A DNA stretch of 64,000 bases, taken from Rhodoferax lacus. GTDB lineage: Bacteria; Pseudomonadota; Gammaproteobacteria; Burkholderiales; Burkholderiaceae_C. Shown here one piece after another: positions 54,670 through 63,586 of this stretch. The stretch's first letter is position 1; every line of letters starts with the position of its first letter. The stretch lies in contig NZ_QFZK01000002.1 of NCBI RefSeq assembly GCF_003415675.1, positions 124,001-188,000 on the forward strand. The letters are read 5' to 3'. The notes beneath the pieces were generated by a model. That model was not told the DNA's origin and did no database searches. It saw only the letters and a program-made list of their open reading frames with translations. A program made the translations under genes and the position numbers.

Positions 54670-56074
54670 GGAAATCAAGGTCAATCTGTCCAGCGCCAAG
54701 GAATCCCGCCCGCCCCTGGGCCGGGACAATCTGCTGAGCATTTTCGAGCTGGGGCTGGAGCCCTTTGTGCTGGTGGTCTCGCTGTGGGCGGTGGCCCTCT
54801 ATTTTGATGGTGAGCTTTCTGCCCCCTACCTCATCCTGACGGTGCTGCTGTTTGCCATCACCTTTCCGGGCACACCGCGCCTGGGTATGCCCATGTTGCA
54901 AACTGTGTGGGCTGTGGCGATCAGTTGGGCCTGGACTGCCTCGCTGCTGGTGTTGACAGGCTACGCCACGGGCTACGAGCGCGAGTTTTCACGCCAGGCC
55001 ATGCTGACCTGGCTGGTCATTGCGCCGGTATCGGTGTTGCTGGGGCATATTCTTTTGCGCCTGGCGGCACCCGCGCTGGTGCGCCTGCAGGGCCGCCCGC
55101 GGCGCGCCATTATTGTGGGCATGAATTCGCAGGGCGTGGCGCTGGCCAGCCGCGTGGGTGAGACGCCCTACACCCGCATTGAGCTCTACGGCTTCTTTGA
55201 TGACCGTGACCTGGACCGGTTGGACGCCTCCAGCGACTACCGCATGATTGGCAAGCTCAGCGAGCTGTCAAAGTTTGTGCGCGAAAAAGACATTCAGCTG
55301 ATCTACCTGTCACTGCCCATGGCCTCGCAGCCGCGCATTCTGCAGGTGCTGGATGAACTGAAAGACACCACCGCCTCGATTTTCTTTGTGCCCGACATGT
55401 TTGTCACCGACCTGATCCAGGGCCGCACCGGCTCGGTCTGCGGCATGCCGGTGATATCGGTGTGTGAAACCCCGTTTACCGGTGGCCATGGCTTCATCAA
55501 GCGCATCAGTGACATTGTGTTGTCCATCATTATTCTGCTGCTGATTTCACCCATCCTGGTGACGGTGTTCATTGCCGTCAAGATGGGTTCGCCCGGGCCG
55601 GCCATCTTCCGGCAGCGCCGCTACGGCCTGGATGGCAAGGAAATCGTGGTGTACAAATTCCGCTCCATGACGGTTACCGAAGACGGTGGCAAGGTCACCC
55701 AGGCCACCAAGAATGACAGCCGTGTCACTCCCCTGGGTGCCATACTGCGCCGCACCTCCATTGATGAACTGCCACAGTTTGTGAATGTGCTGCAGGGGCG
55801 CATGAGTATTGTCGGGCCCCGCCCGCATGCGGTATCGCACAACGAGATGTACCGCAAGCTTATCAAGGGCTATATGGTGCGGCACAAGGTCAAGCCCGGT
55901 ATTACCGGCTGGGCCCAGATCAATGGCTGCCGCGGTGAGACAGATACCCTGGACAAAATGCAAAGCCGCATTGACTATGACCTGGACTATCTGCGCAACT
56001 GGTCCCTGCGCCTGGACCTGTATATTATTTTCAGAACCGTCAAGCTGGTCTCCAAAGACCAGCAGGCGTATTGA
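54662..56074 (+). CDS. epsB: undecaprenyl-phosphate glucose phosphotransferase (EpsB/WcaJ-type)
   Basis: This 470-residue initiating enzyme for lipid-linked polysaccharide has several N-terminal membrane segments, a CoA-binding-like domain (RRAIIVGMNSQGVALASRVG), and a C-terminal bacterial sugar-transferase domain. The latter shows SPGPAIFRQRRYGLDGKEIVVYKFRSM, TSIDELPQFVNVLQGRMSIVGPRPH and KPGITGWAQINGCRGET. It transfers glucose-1-P (or similar) to undecaprenyl phosphate. ATG 54662 overlaps epsA. Confidence 0.95.
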   Translation: MPEEIKVNLSSAKESRPPLGRDNLLSIFELGLEPFVLVVSLWAVALYFDGELSAPYLILTVLLFAITFPGTPRLGMPMLQTVWAVAISWAWTASLLVLTGYATGYEREFSRQAMLTWLVIAPVSVLLGHILLRLAAPALVRLQGRPRRAIIVGMNSQGVALASRVGETPYTRIELYGFFDDRDLDRLDASSDYRMIGKLSELSKFVREKDIQLIYLSLPMASQPRILQVLDELKDTTASIFFVPDMFVTDLIQGRTGSVCGMPVISVCETPFTGGHGFIKRISDIVLSIIILLLISPILVTVFIAVKMGSPGPAIFRQRRYGLDGKEIVVYKFRSMTVTEDGGKVTQATKNDSRVTPLGAILRRTSIDELPQFVNVLQGRMSIVGPRPHAVSHNEMYRKLIKGYMVRHKVKPGITGWAQINGCRGETDTLDKMQSRIDYDLDYLRNWSLRLDLYIIFRTVKLVSKDQQAY

Positions 56075-56103
56075 ACACCATGCCAAATAGCCCCAACGGA
56101 CTA

Positions 56104-56133
56104 TTGTTGTATTGGAATTTGCAACTGCATAAT
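56104..56133 (+). promoter_or_regulatory. possible promoter upstream of the cNMP-binding gene
   Basis: TTGTTG (56104-56109) and CATAAT (56128-56133) are separated by 18 bases in the 120-base gap after epsB. The region also includes GGACTATTG (56098-56106), shared with the promoter region at 53463-53471. Confidence 0.4.
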
Positions 56134-56194
56134 GCTTTGGGACGTAATAAGAGCAGAAGCGCCGTAATCAGCTAGCAACGGGGACCGTATAGAC

Positions 56195-56719
56195 ATGACA
56201 TCACAATTTGCAGAGCTGCAGCCATCCGCGGAGCCCCTGGGCGCCGTAAGCGGGTTCGTCAGCGAATTCATCGAGGCGGTTGGCCCGCAGCACATGTTCG
56301 ATGAGTTCAGCCGCCAGGAAACGGCCTTGCTCAGCGAATACCTGGAGTGCTTTGGCGTACCCCGCGACTCGGTGGTTGTGCGTGAAGGCGATGAAGGCGA
56401 CTTCCTGGCCATCCTGGTAACCGGCAAGGCGGTGATCCTGAAGGGCGAAGAGGGCGCGCAGAAGTTCATGCACGAACTGCAGCCTGGTGAAATGATTGGT
56501 GAAATGTCTTTGATAGACAACCAGCGCCGCTTTGCCAGCTGCATCACCACCGAACCCAGTGACTTTGGCGTGCTGACCCGCGACGGCTTTCATGCCCTGC
56601 TGGCCGACCACCCCCGCCTGGGCAACAAATTCATGCTGATGCTCTTGCGCCTCAGCACCTCCAAACTACGCAATGCCGCCGAACACATGTCCGGCGACCT
56701 GATCACCGGGGCTATCTAG
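56195..56719 (+). CDS. cyclic nucleotide-binding protein without DNA-binding domain
   Basis: This 174-residue protein is essentially one cNMP-binding domain. The phosphate-binding cassette is GEMIGEMSLIDNQRRFASC, with Glu and Arg positions retained. Residues after it form a short helix, and no Crp-type helix-turn-helix is present. It is therefore probably a sensor or partner protein, not a transcription factor. It stands between epsB and epsL, so a role in EPS output is plausible by context only. Confidence 0.85.
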   Translation: MTSQFAELQPSAEPLGAVSGFVSEFIEAVGPQHMFDEFSRQETALLSEYLECFGVPRDSVVVREGDEGDFLAILVTGKAVILKGEEGAQKFMHELQPGEMIGEMSLIDNQRRFASCITTEPSDFGVLTRDGFHALLADHPRLGNKFMLMLLRLSTSKLRNAAEHMSGDLITGAI

Positions 56720-56725
56720 CACTTT

Positions 56726-57877
56726 ATGTTTTCTATCCGTCCTTGCTTTGTGCGTCCTTGCCTGGTTGCAGGCGCTGTTGTTTTGGGTTCCACCGGCGCC
56801 ATGGCGCAGTCGCAAGACCTGGTGAAGTGGCGCGCCAGCGCCAACGTGCAAAACAACAACAACTTCTTCAACACCAACACGGCCCCGGTGTCCGAGCGCC
56901 TGACCTCAGAAACACTGGGCGTCAACCTGTCCATACCCTACAGCCTGCAGCGCTTTGAGCTGGATGCCAGCGTGGTCGCCAGCCAGTACCAGAGCAACAC
57001 TAACTTTGACAACACTGGCACCAACTACAACGGCACCTGGTTCTGGAGCTTTACGCCCGAGTTGCATGGCACGGTGACCAGCTCGCGTGCTGAAACACTG
57101 GTGGCTGCCAACGACAGCGTAGACCGCACACTGCGCAACAAGACCACCGCACAAAACAATGCCATTGCCGCCGCCTATGACCTTGGTGGCCCCTGGCAAG
57201 TAACCGCAGGCGTGGTGAACACCAGCACCATCAATGAGCGCGCCGTGATCGGCCAGTCTGACAACCACGCCACCGGTGCCAATGCCGGTGTGCGCTATGT
57301 GCTGGGCTCCGGCAATTCGCTGGCCTATTTCCACCAGGTATCCAATGGCGACAGCAACACCGACTACGTGCTGACCACCGACGACGTGGCCGTGGTCTGG
57401 GTGCTGAGTGGCAACACCACGCTCAATGGCCACGTGGCTTCTGTCAATCAAAAATTTGGCGCCACCCCCCAGTTTGATTTCAGTGGCACCAGTGGCGCAG
57501 CCAACCTGGTGTGGCGCCTGACGGGCAAGACATCACTCACCGCCGGTTGGCAGCGCGATCTGGTCAGCTACCAGACCCTGGGCTCCACCCACACACAGAC
57601 CGACTACTTCACCATTGCGCCTGTGTGGCAAATCAGCCCGGTTACCTCGGTGCGCGCCCAATACCGCACAGGTACCCTGGATGACAAAGGCAACCCTTAC
57701 GGCACAGCGTCATCGCGCCAGGACCGCCTGCAGGACACCTCGCTGTCTTTTAGCTGGCAGCCGTACCAAAAGCTCAGCCTGTCTGCAACCATCGCCCAAA
57801 CCAGCCGCAGCTCCACTGTGGCCAACACAGACTTTACTGCCCAGCTGCTGACGCTGGGTGCCGTGTTCAGCTTCTAG
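56726..57877 (+). CDS. epsL: EPS-locus outer-membrane beta-barrel protein EpsL
   Basis: This 383-residue protein has a signal peptide (VRPCLVAGAVVLGSTGAMA) and a body of alternating polar/hydrophobic strands with aromatic ends, closing in a terminal Phe (LGAVFSF), the signature of an outer-membrane barrel. It matches the EpsL family linked to exosortase-B polysaccharide loci. It probably helps secrete the polymer across the outer membrane. It starts 6 bases after the cNMP gene. Confidence 0.85.
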   Translation: MFSIRPCFVRPCLVAGAVVLGSTGAMAQSQDLVKWRASANVQNNNNFFNTNTAPVSERLTSETLGVNLSIPYSLQRFELDASVVASQYQSNTNFDNTGTNYNGTWFWSFTPELHGTVTSSRAETLVAANDSVDRTLRNKTTAQNNAIAAAYDLGGPWQVTAGVVNTSTINERAVIGQSDNHATGANAGVRYVLGSGNSLAYFHQVSNGDSNTDYVLTTDDVAVVWVLSGNTTLNGHVASVNQKFGATPQFDFSGTSGAANLVWRLTGKTSLTAGWQRDLVSYQTLGSTHTQTDYFTIAPVWQISPVTSVRAQYRTGTLDDKGNPYGTASSRQDRLQDTSLSFSWQPYQKLSLSATIAQTSRSSTVANTDFTAQLLTLGAVFSF

Positions 57878-57895
57878 TCTGTTGTATTGGTCTGC

Positions 57896-58864
57896 ATGTA
57901 CGCATTGTCTGTATCGCCTCGTTTCGTTCTTGGCTTGTGTGTGGTGGGTGCTGCAGCGTTGCTGGCAGCGGGATGTGGCAACAAAGACCCCATGGCCGCC
58001 CAGGTGGTGGCCACCGTGGACGGTGCCGACATCAACCTGCGGCAGTTGAATGAGATGCTGGCCAAGACGCCCGACATCACGCCAGAAAACATCTCGCATG
58101 CCAAGACAGAAATCCTGGGCACCCTGGTAGAGCAGCAGCTGGCCGTCAACCTGGCCATCACCAACAAGCTGGACCGCAAGCCCGAAGTGGCCAATGCCAT
58201 TGAGGCCAGCCGCCGCGAGATCCTGGCCCGCGCCGCCATGGACCAGCTCGCTGCAGACCTGGCCCCCGTTGGTGAAGAAGAGGCCAAGCGCTACTACGCA
58301 GAGCACCCGGCCCTGTATGCCGAACGCCGCATCTTTACCCTGCAGGAAATCGTGCTGAAGAAGTCCACCCCCGGCATGGACAAACTCCGTGCCCAGGTGG
58401 GCACTGCCAAGCGCATGGAAGAGGTAGCCGCCTGGCTGAAAGACAAAAAGGTGGACTTTCAAACCACCGAGGGCACCCGAGCCGCAGAGCAGATTCCCAT
58501 GGAGGTGCTGACCAAGCTGCAGCGGTTCAAGGATGGCCAGATGGGCCTGATTGAAGGGCGCGACGCTTACACCGTGGTGCGCCTTGTGTCTTCAATCGCA
58601 CAACCCATTGCCGCCAGCAAAATTCTGCCCGCCATCACCGCGTTTTTGAGCAACCAGCACGCTGCCGCCACCATCAAACAAGCTAAGCTTGATATGAAGA
58701 AAAACGCCAAGCTGGAATATTTTGGCGAGTTTGTGGGTGGAGAAGCCGCGTTCAAGGCGGGGCGCAAGGCGCTGGTGCAAAGCGAGGCAGATGAAGAAGC
58801 GCAAATCAATGCCAGAGCCAAGGCCGAAGCCACTATTGTCGAACAAGGAATCAAGGGACTCTAA
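57896..58864 (+). CDS. epsD: EpsD family lipoprotein (SurA/PpiC-like)
   Basis: This 322-residue lipoprotein has lipobox LLAAGC after the hydrophobic signal (VLGLCVVGAAALLA), start ATG 57896. The region around residues 35-115 resembles the SurA N-terminal and the middle part (AERRIFTLQEIVLKKST) a PpiC-like peptidyl-prolyl isomerase. EpsD is recurrent in exosortase-B EPS operons. Its stop overlaps the epsE start by one base. Confidence 0.87.
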   Translation: MYALSVSPRFVLGLCVVGAAALLAAGCGNKDPMAAQVVATVDGADINLRQLNEMLAKTPDITPENISHAKTEILGTLVEQQLAVNLAITNKLDRKPEVANAIEASRREILARAAMDQLAADLAPVGEEEAKRYYAEHPALYAERRIFTLQEIVLKKSTPGMDKLRAQVGTAKRMEEVAAWLKDKKVDFQTTEGTRAAEQIPMEVLTKLQRFKDGQMGLIEGRDAYTVVRLVSSIAQPIAASKILPAITAFLSNQHAAATIKQAKLDMKKNAKLEYFGEFVGGEAAFKAGRKALVQSEADEEAQINARAKAEATIVEQGIKGL

Positions 58865-59679
58865 TGACTACATTCAATACATTTCGCACCTGCGCTGTTT
58901 CTCTGCTGCTGGCCGTTGCCAGCCTGGGCGCCGTGCAGGCACAAGACAAGGTTTTTGATGACCGGCTGGGCGCTGGCGACACCGTGCGCATCCAGGTGTT
59001 CCAAAGCCCGGAGCTCACACTCGAAACCCGCATCCAGGAGTCTGGCGCCATCTCGTACCCGCTGATTGGCTCTGCCAAGATTGCCGGCCTGACCATTCCC
59101 GCTGCCGAAAAAACCATTGCCGACGCGCTGACCTCGGGTGGCTTCATGAAGCTGCCCCAGATCAGCATCACCCAGGTGTCTGCGCGCCGCAAGCAGGTGT
59201 CTGTGCTGGGCAATGTGGGCAAGCCCGGCCAGGTGGCTTTGGAGTATGCCGATACACGCCTGTCGGACGTGCTGGCCCTGGCTGGTGGCATTACCTCTGT
59301 GGGCTCTGACACCGTGATCATTACCGGCCAGCGCAATGGCAAGCCCATGCGCCAGGAAATCAATGTGGCTGCCACCTACCTGGAAGGCAAAAGCGGCAGC
59401 GACATCCTGATGGCCGGCGGTGATGTGGTCTATGTGCACCGCGCCCCGGTGTTCTATGTGTATGGCGAAGCCCAGCGCCCCGGCTCTTTCCGGCTGGAGC
59501 GCAATATGAGCTTCATGCAGGCGCTGGTGATGGCTGGTGGCCCCACGGTGCGTGGCACCGAAAAGCGCCTGCGCCTGAACCGCCAGGCACCTGACGGCAC
59601 GGTAAAGGAACTGTCACCCGACATGAAAGACATGGTGCAACCCGATGACGTGATCTTCGTGCGCGAAAGCCTGTTTTAA
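58864..59679 (+). CDS. epsE: polysaccharide export protein EpsE (Wza-like)
   Basis: This 271-residue periplasmic/outer-membrane export protein has a signal peptide (AVSLLLAVASLGAVQAQ), no lipobox Cys, and a Poly_export domain (RIQVFQSPELTLETRIQESGAISYPLIG, in segments) followed by SLBB domains (VSVLGNVGKPGQVALEYADTRLSDVLALAGG, and VYGEAQRPGSFRLER). It forms part of the outer-membrane channel for EPS together with EpsL and EpsF. Confidence 0.93.
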   Translation: MTTFNTFRTCAVSLLLAVASLGAVQAQDKVFDDRLGAGDTVRIQVFQSPELTLETRIQESGAISYPLIGSAKIAGLTIPAAEKTIADALTSGGFMKLPQISITQVSARRKQVSVLGNVGKPGQVALEYADTRLSDVLALAGGITSVGSDTVIITGQRNGKPMRQEINVAATYLEGKSGSDILMAGGDVVYVHRAPVFYVYGEAQRPGSFRLERNMSFMQALVMAGGPTVRGTEKRLRLNRQAPDGTVKELSPDMKDMVQPDDVIFVRESLF

Positions 59680-59691
59680 GCGAGCCGCAGC

Positions 59692-61119
59692 ATGAACCCG
59701 AAACAAATATTTTTAATTGTCTTTGCGCATCGCTACATAGCGGCACTGGTGTTTGCCGTGGTGCTTGTAGGTGGCACGTTTTATACGTGGACGGCACCCA
59801 AGGTATACCAGGCCAGCACCGACCTGCTGGTGGACTCCAAGGTAGACCCGATTGCCGGGGCGGCTGCCACGGCCGGCAACTATGTGGCCACGCAAATTGC
59901 CATTTTGCAAAGCGAGCGCGTGGCCGTTGGCGTGATCAACCGCCTGAAAATTGCTTCGAACCCCGGCCTGATTGAGGACTGGAAAATAGCCACCAAGGGC
60001 AAGATCCCCCTGGAAAACTACTACGCCAACCTGCTGCGCAAAAACCTGCAGGCCGAGGCACTGCGTGGTAGCAACATCATCCGCCTGACCTTTGAGGGCA
60101 AAGACGCCAAGTTTGTTACCGCCATCGTCAACACCTATGCACAGGCCTATCTGGACCTGACGGTGGACCTGCGGGTAGAGCCCGTGCGCCAGTATTCAGA
60201 ATGGTTTGACGAGCGCCTGAAAACCTTGCGTGCTGACGTGGAGCAAAAGCAAACCAAGCTGTCCGAATACCAGCGTACCCATGGGCTGGTGGGAAGCGAC
60301 CAAAAAGCCGACGTAGAGAGCCAACGCCTGGATGCCCTGATGTCGCAGCTGGTGTCTATCCAGAGCGAAAACATGGCCATCAACAGCCGCCAGAAAACAT
60401 CGGGTGGTGAACTGTCGCCTGACGTGCAAGCGAGCAGCGTGGTGCAAAACCTGCGTGCCGATTTGAACCGTGCCGAAAACAAGCTGACCGAGCTGAGCGT
60501 CAGCTTGGGGCCCAACCACCCCCAACGCGTGCAACTGGAAGGCCAGGTGGCCGAGCTGAAGCAGCAAATAACCGTGGAGATGGGCCGCGTGTCCGGCAGC
60601 ACCGGTGTGGCCAGAACAACCGCCAGCCTGCGTGAAGGCGAGCTGCGCGGCGTGATTGCGGCCCAAAAAGAACGCGTGCTGTCCTTGCGCAGCCAGCGTG
60701 ATGAAGTGTCCGTGCTGGCGCAAGACGTGGAAGCTGCCAAGGCCATTTATGAATCGGTGCTGCAGCGTAGCAACCAACTCAACCTGGAGAAGCAGACCGA
60801 CCAGGCCAATGTGTCCATCCTCAGCCCGGCCGTGGAGCCAGCCTACCCCTACAAGCCAGACAAGCCCAAGTTTTTGGCCGCCACTGTGATGGGCGCATTG
60901 GCTGCAGCATTTGCGGCTGCCATGGGCCTGGAGATGCTGAACCGCAAGGTGCGCGTGGTGCAAGACATCATGGTGGACGATGTGCCGGTGCTGGGCATCA
61001 TCGAGCGCCGTGGCGACGTCTATTCGTTGACAGAGCGTCTGGCCTTGTTTCAGAAGTTTTTTACCAAGCGCCGTGTGCGTAAAGAAATTGCGGCTGCCAG
61101 CCGACTGGGAAGCCTGTAA
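59692..61119 (+). CDS. epsF: chain-length determinant EpsF (Wzz-like)
   Basis: This 475-residue inner-membrane protein has two membrane segments, near residues 12-35 (YIAALVFAVVLVGGTFY) and near 395-415 (FLAATVMGALAAAFAAAMG), with a long periplasmic coiled-coil region between. The G-rich LGPNHPQRVQLEGQVAEL (GNVR-like) and the PAYPYKPDKPKF loop are typical of polysaccharide co-polymerases. It works with EpsG to control polymer length. Confidence 0.93.
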   Translation: MNPKQIFLIVFAHRYIAALVFAVVLVGGTFYTWTAPKVYQASTDLLVDSKVDPIAGAAATAGNYVATQIAILQSERVAVGVINRLKIASNPGLIEDWKIATKGKIPLENYYANLLRKNLQAEALRGSNIIRLTFEGKDAKFVTAIVNTYAQAYLDLTVDLRVEPVRQYSEWFDERLKTLRADVEQKQTKLSEYQRTHGLVGSDQKADVESQRLDALMSQLVSIQSENMAINSRQKTSGGELSPDVQASSVVQNLRADLNRAENKLTELSVSLGPNHPQRVQLEGQVAELKQQITVEMGRVSGSTGVARTTASLREGELRGVIAAQKERVLSLRSQRDEVSVLAQDVEAAKAIYESVLQRSNQLNLEKQTDQANVSILSPAVEPAYPYKPDKPKFLAATVMGALAAAFAAAMGLEMLNRKVRVVQDIMVDDVPVLGIIERRGDVYSLTERLALFQKFFTKRRVRKEIAAASRLGSL

Positions 61120-62078
61120 TGAACAAAGACAAAGAACACTTTCACTCTTCCCTGTTCCCGGCCGACATAGACATTGACCTGGACGAAGGCCCGGACGGCC
61201 CCTCCACCAACAACACGCCCAAGCGCTCCATTGGCAAGATATTGGTGGACGCGGGCGTCATCAGCCAGGACGACGCCATCCGCGTCATGTCGTACCAGCG
61301 CGAAAAAGGCATACGCTTTGGCGAAGCTGCCATCCACATGGGCCTGATAAGCGAGGGCGACATCCGCTACGCGCTGTCGTACCAATATGAATACGCCTAT
61401 TTGCCCCGCAGCAGTGGCAAGGCCACCAACCCCGAGCTGGTGGCGGCCTATATGCCCTTCAGCCACGAGGTGGATCAGCTTCGTTCCATTCGCAGCCAGC
61501 TCAAGCTGCGCTGGTTTGATGGCTCTGAAGGCCGCGCCATGCTCCCTGTTCTGGGGGCCGGCAGGGCAGAGGGCGGCAGTTACTTGGCCGCAAACCTCGC
61601 CATCGTTTTCGCCCAAATGGGCGAGCGCACCTTGCTGATTGATGCCGACATGCGCACCCCGCGCCAGCATGTACTGTTTCAAATCAGCAACCAGCTGGGT
61701 TTTAGCAGCTTGCTGGCAGGGCGCTCGGATGTGGCCAGTGCGCTGCAAACCATCTCCTTCATGCCTAACCTGCAGGTATTGACTGCAGGGCCTGTGCCAC
61801 CCAACCCCCTGGAACTGCTGAACCGCGCCAATTTGGCCGAGTTGATGGAGTGGGCCAGCAAGGCCTATGACGTGGTATTGATAGACACGCCCTCCATGTC
61901 CGTCGGTGCAGATGCCATGCTGATTGCTGCAAAGGCTGGCGCAGCGATGGTGGTGGCCCGGGCCAATGAAACCAAGCTGTCTGCTTATGTGGAAATGATG
62001 GATGCGTTGAAGCGTTCCAATATCAATATTGTGGGCGCTGTTTTGAATAACCCACCACTTATTGACGTTGCGCACTGA
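61119..62078 (+). CDS. epsG: chain-length-linked tyrosine-kinase-like ATPase EpsG
   Basis: This 319-residue protein has an N-terminal domain like the GSPII_E N region (IGKILVDAGVISQDDAIRVM ... IHMGLISEGDIRYALSYQY) and a C-terminal BY-kinase-type ATPase. The expected Walker A is degenerate at 146-155 (GAGRAEGGSY, no Lys), while Walker A' LLIDADM (172-178) remains. Tyr residues are present but no obvious C-terminal Tyr cluster. It overlaps epsF by one base. Confidence 0.88.
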   Translation: MNKDKEHFHSSLFPADIDIDLDEGPDGPSTNNTPKRSIGKILVDAGVISQDDAIRVMSYQREKGIRFGEAAIHMGLISEGDIRYALSYQYEYAYLPRSSGKATNPELVAAYMPFSHEVDQLRSIRSQLKLRWFDGSEGRAMLPVLGAGRAEGGSYLAANLAIVFAQMGERTLLIDADMRTPRQHVLFQISNQLGFSSLLAGRSDVASALQTISFMPNLQVLTAGPVPPNPLELLNRANLAELMEWASKAYDVVLIDTPSMSVGADAMLIAAKAGAAMVVARANETKLSAYVEMMDALKRSNINIVGAVLNNPPLIDVAH

Positions 62079-62101
62079 ATCGCTAGACTTCGGAATATTC
62101 A

Positions 62102-63586
62102 ATGCCTGAGTACATAAGGGCGCTAGTTTTTATACTGGTGATGACAGCGCTGGTGTTTAAGTTCAGCGAAGCGCCTGCAACCGCGATAGCGATTGCTAAA
62201 GGTGATTTTAAATCGCGTCGAAACACATGGATTTATATAACATTAGCTGGATTCTTGTCGCAAAATATATGGATATTTTATGCGATTGTGATTATCTTGG
62301 CACTTCGAGCAGCAAAGAAGGATTCCAATAAAGTAGCACTCTTCTTCTTCTTGATACTGGCAATGCCGGAGTTGAACGCTTTTGTCCCAGGATTTGCAGG
62401 CATCAGTTATTTTATCGCAGTTACTTACCAGCGAGTATTGGTTTGGATAATTTTGTTGCCTATATTTTGGAGAATTTTATTTGCACCAAATCAAGGTAAG
62501 TTCAAATGGAACTTTGCAGATATTGTTCTGGTTCTATATTTTTCGCTTAATGCTATATTGCAATTCCAGTATCTAGTATTTACTGAGTGGGTCCGCTACC
62601 TCTTGGGTTGGGTATTTGATGTATTAATACCGTACTTTGCAATTAGCCGTACCATAAAAGACATTAAGAGCTTCAGAGATGTGGTGATGTCTTTTGTTGT
62701 TGGTGCGATGGTGATTTCAGTGGTGGGTATTTTTGAATTTAGTAAGCAATGGTTGGTTTACCAAACGTTGAGTGATGCCATCGGAGTTGATGGCGGTATG
62801 GGTTACATGGGGCGTGGAGGCAATCTTCGCGCAATTGCTACTACAGGCCAAGCAATTGTATTGGGCTATGTGTTGGCAATAGCACTAACACTGTATGTCT
62901 TTTTGAATAAAAGCGTGCCGAATAAAAAAGCATATTTCATTGGGTTTGCTTTGCTCATTGCGGGAGAAATATCTCCTCTGTCTAAAGGACCATGGGTGGG
63001 TGTGGCAATTGCAATAGTCGTAAGCATAGTATTTGGAGCGCATGCTTTTTCTCGGCTTGCAAAGGCAATGATCGCGGTATTAATGGTCTTCACATTGCTA
63101 TTGTTTACAGATTACGGAGATACCATAATTTCTTATTTGCCATTCGTGGGGAAATTAGATGAGGGCAGCATGGATTACAGGCGTTTGGTCATTGAGAAAT
63201 CTATGTCTGTAATTTATAATAATCCATATTTTGGGTCGAATGATTATTGGCTTTATCTTGAGGATCTAAGGCAGGGGCAGGGCATTATCGACATTGTAAA
63301 TAATTATATTGGTGTAGCCTTGAATTCTGGTTTTGTGGGATTGTTTCTTTATCTATTATTCTTTTGTAGTGTGTTTTCTCTTATGTTTCGTAGCATGCGG
63401 CGCACAACATTTTCGTCTGAGGAGCATGAGTTAGGTCAGGTCTTGATTGGTGCATTGGTAGGTATTATGGTTATGATGTCGTCTGTTAGTGATATTCTAA
63501 ATGTTCCGCTTTTGTGTTGGGGAATTGCGGCTATGGGTATTGCCTACTCCAAAATGGTGTTGGCTACAGATAAAAATTCTACATGA
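62102..63586 (+). CDS. O-antigen ligase/polymerase-type membrane protein (Wzy-like)
   Basis: This 494-residue protein has about ten or more membrane segments and a large periplasmic loop (about 340-400), the plan of Wzy/WaaL polymerases. Sequence is AT-rich and Lys/Ile/Phe-rich compared with epsG, a sign of separate origin. No precise motif allows assignment as polymerase versus ligase. The gene begins 23 bases after epsG and overlaps the convergent flippase end by 8 bases. Confidence 0.78.
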   Translation: MPEYIRALVFILVMTALVFKFSEAPATAIAIAKGDFKSRRNTWIYITLAGFLSQNIWIFYAIVIILALRAAKKDSNKVALFFFLILAMPELNAFVPGFAGISYFIAVTYQRVLVWIILLPIFWRILFAPNQGKFKWNFADIVLVLYFSLNAILQFQYLVFTEWVRYLLGWVFDVLIPYFAISRTIKDIKSFRDVVMSFVVGAMVISVVGIFEFSKQWLVYQTLSDAIGVDGGMGYMGRGGNLRAIATTGQAIVLGYVLAIALTLYVFLNKSVPNKKAYFIGFALLIAGEISPLSKGPWVGVAIAIVVSIVFGAHAFSRLAKAMIAVLMVFTLLLFTDYGDTIISYLPFVGKLDEGSMDYRRLVIEKSMSVIYNNPYFGSNDYWLYLEDLRQGQGIIDIVNNYIGVALNSGFVGLFLYLLFFCSVFSLMFRSMRRTTFSSEEHELGQVLIGALVGIMVMMSSVSDILNVPLLCWGIAAMGIAYSKMVLATDKNST

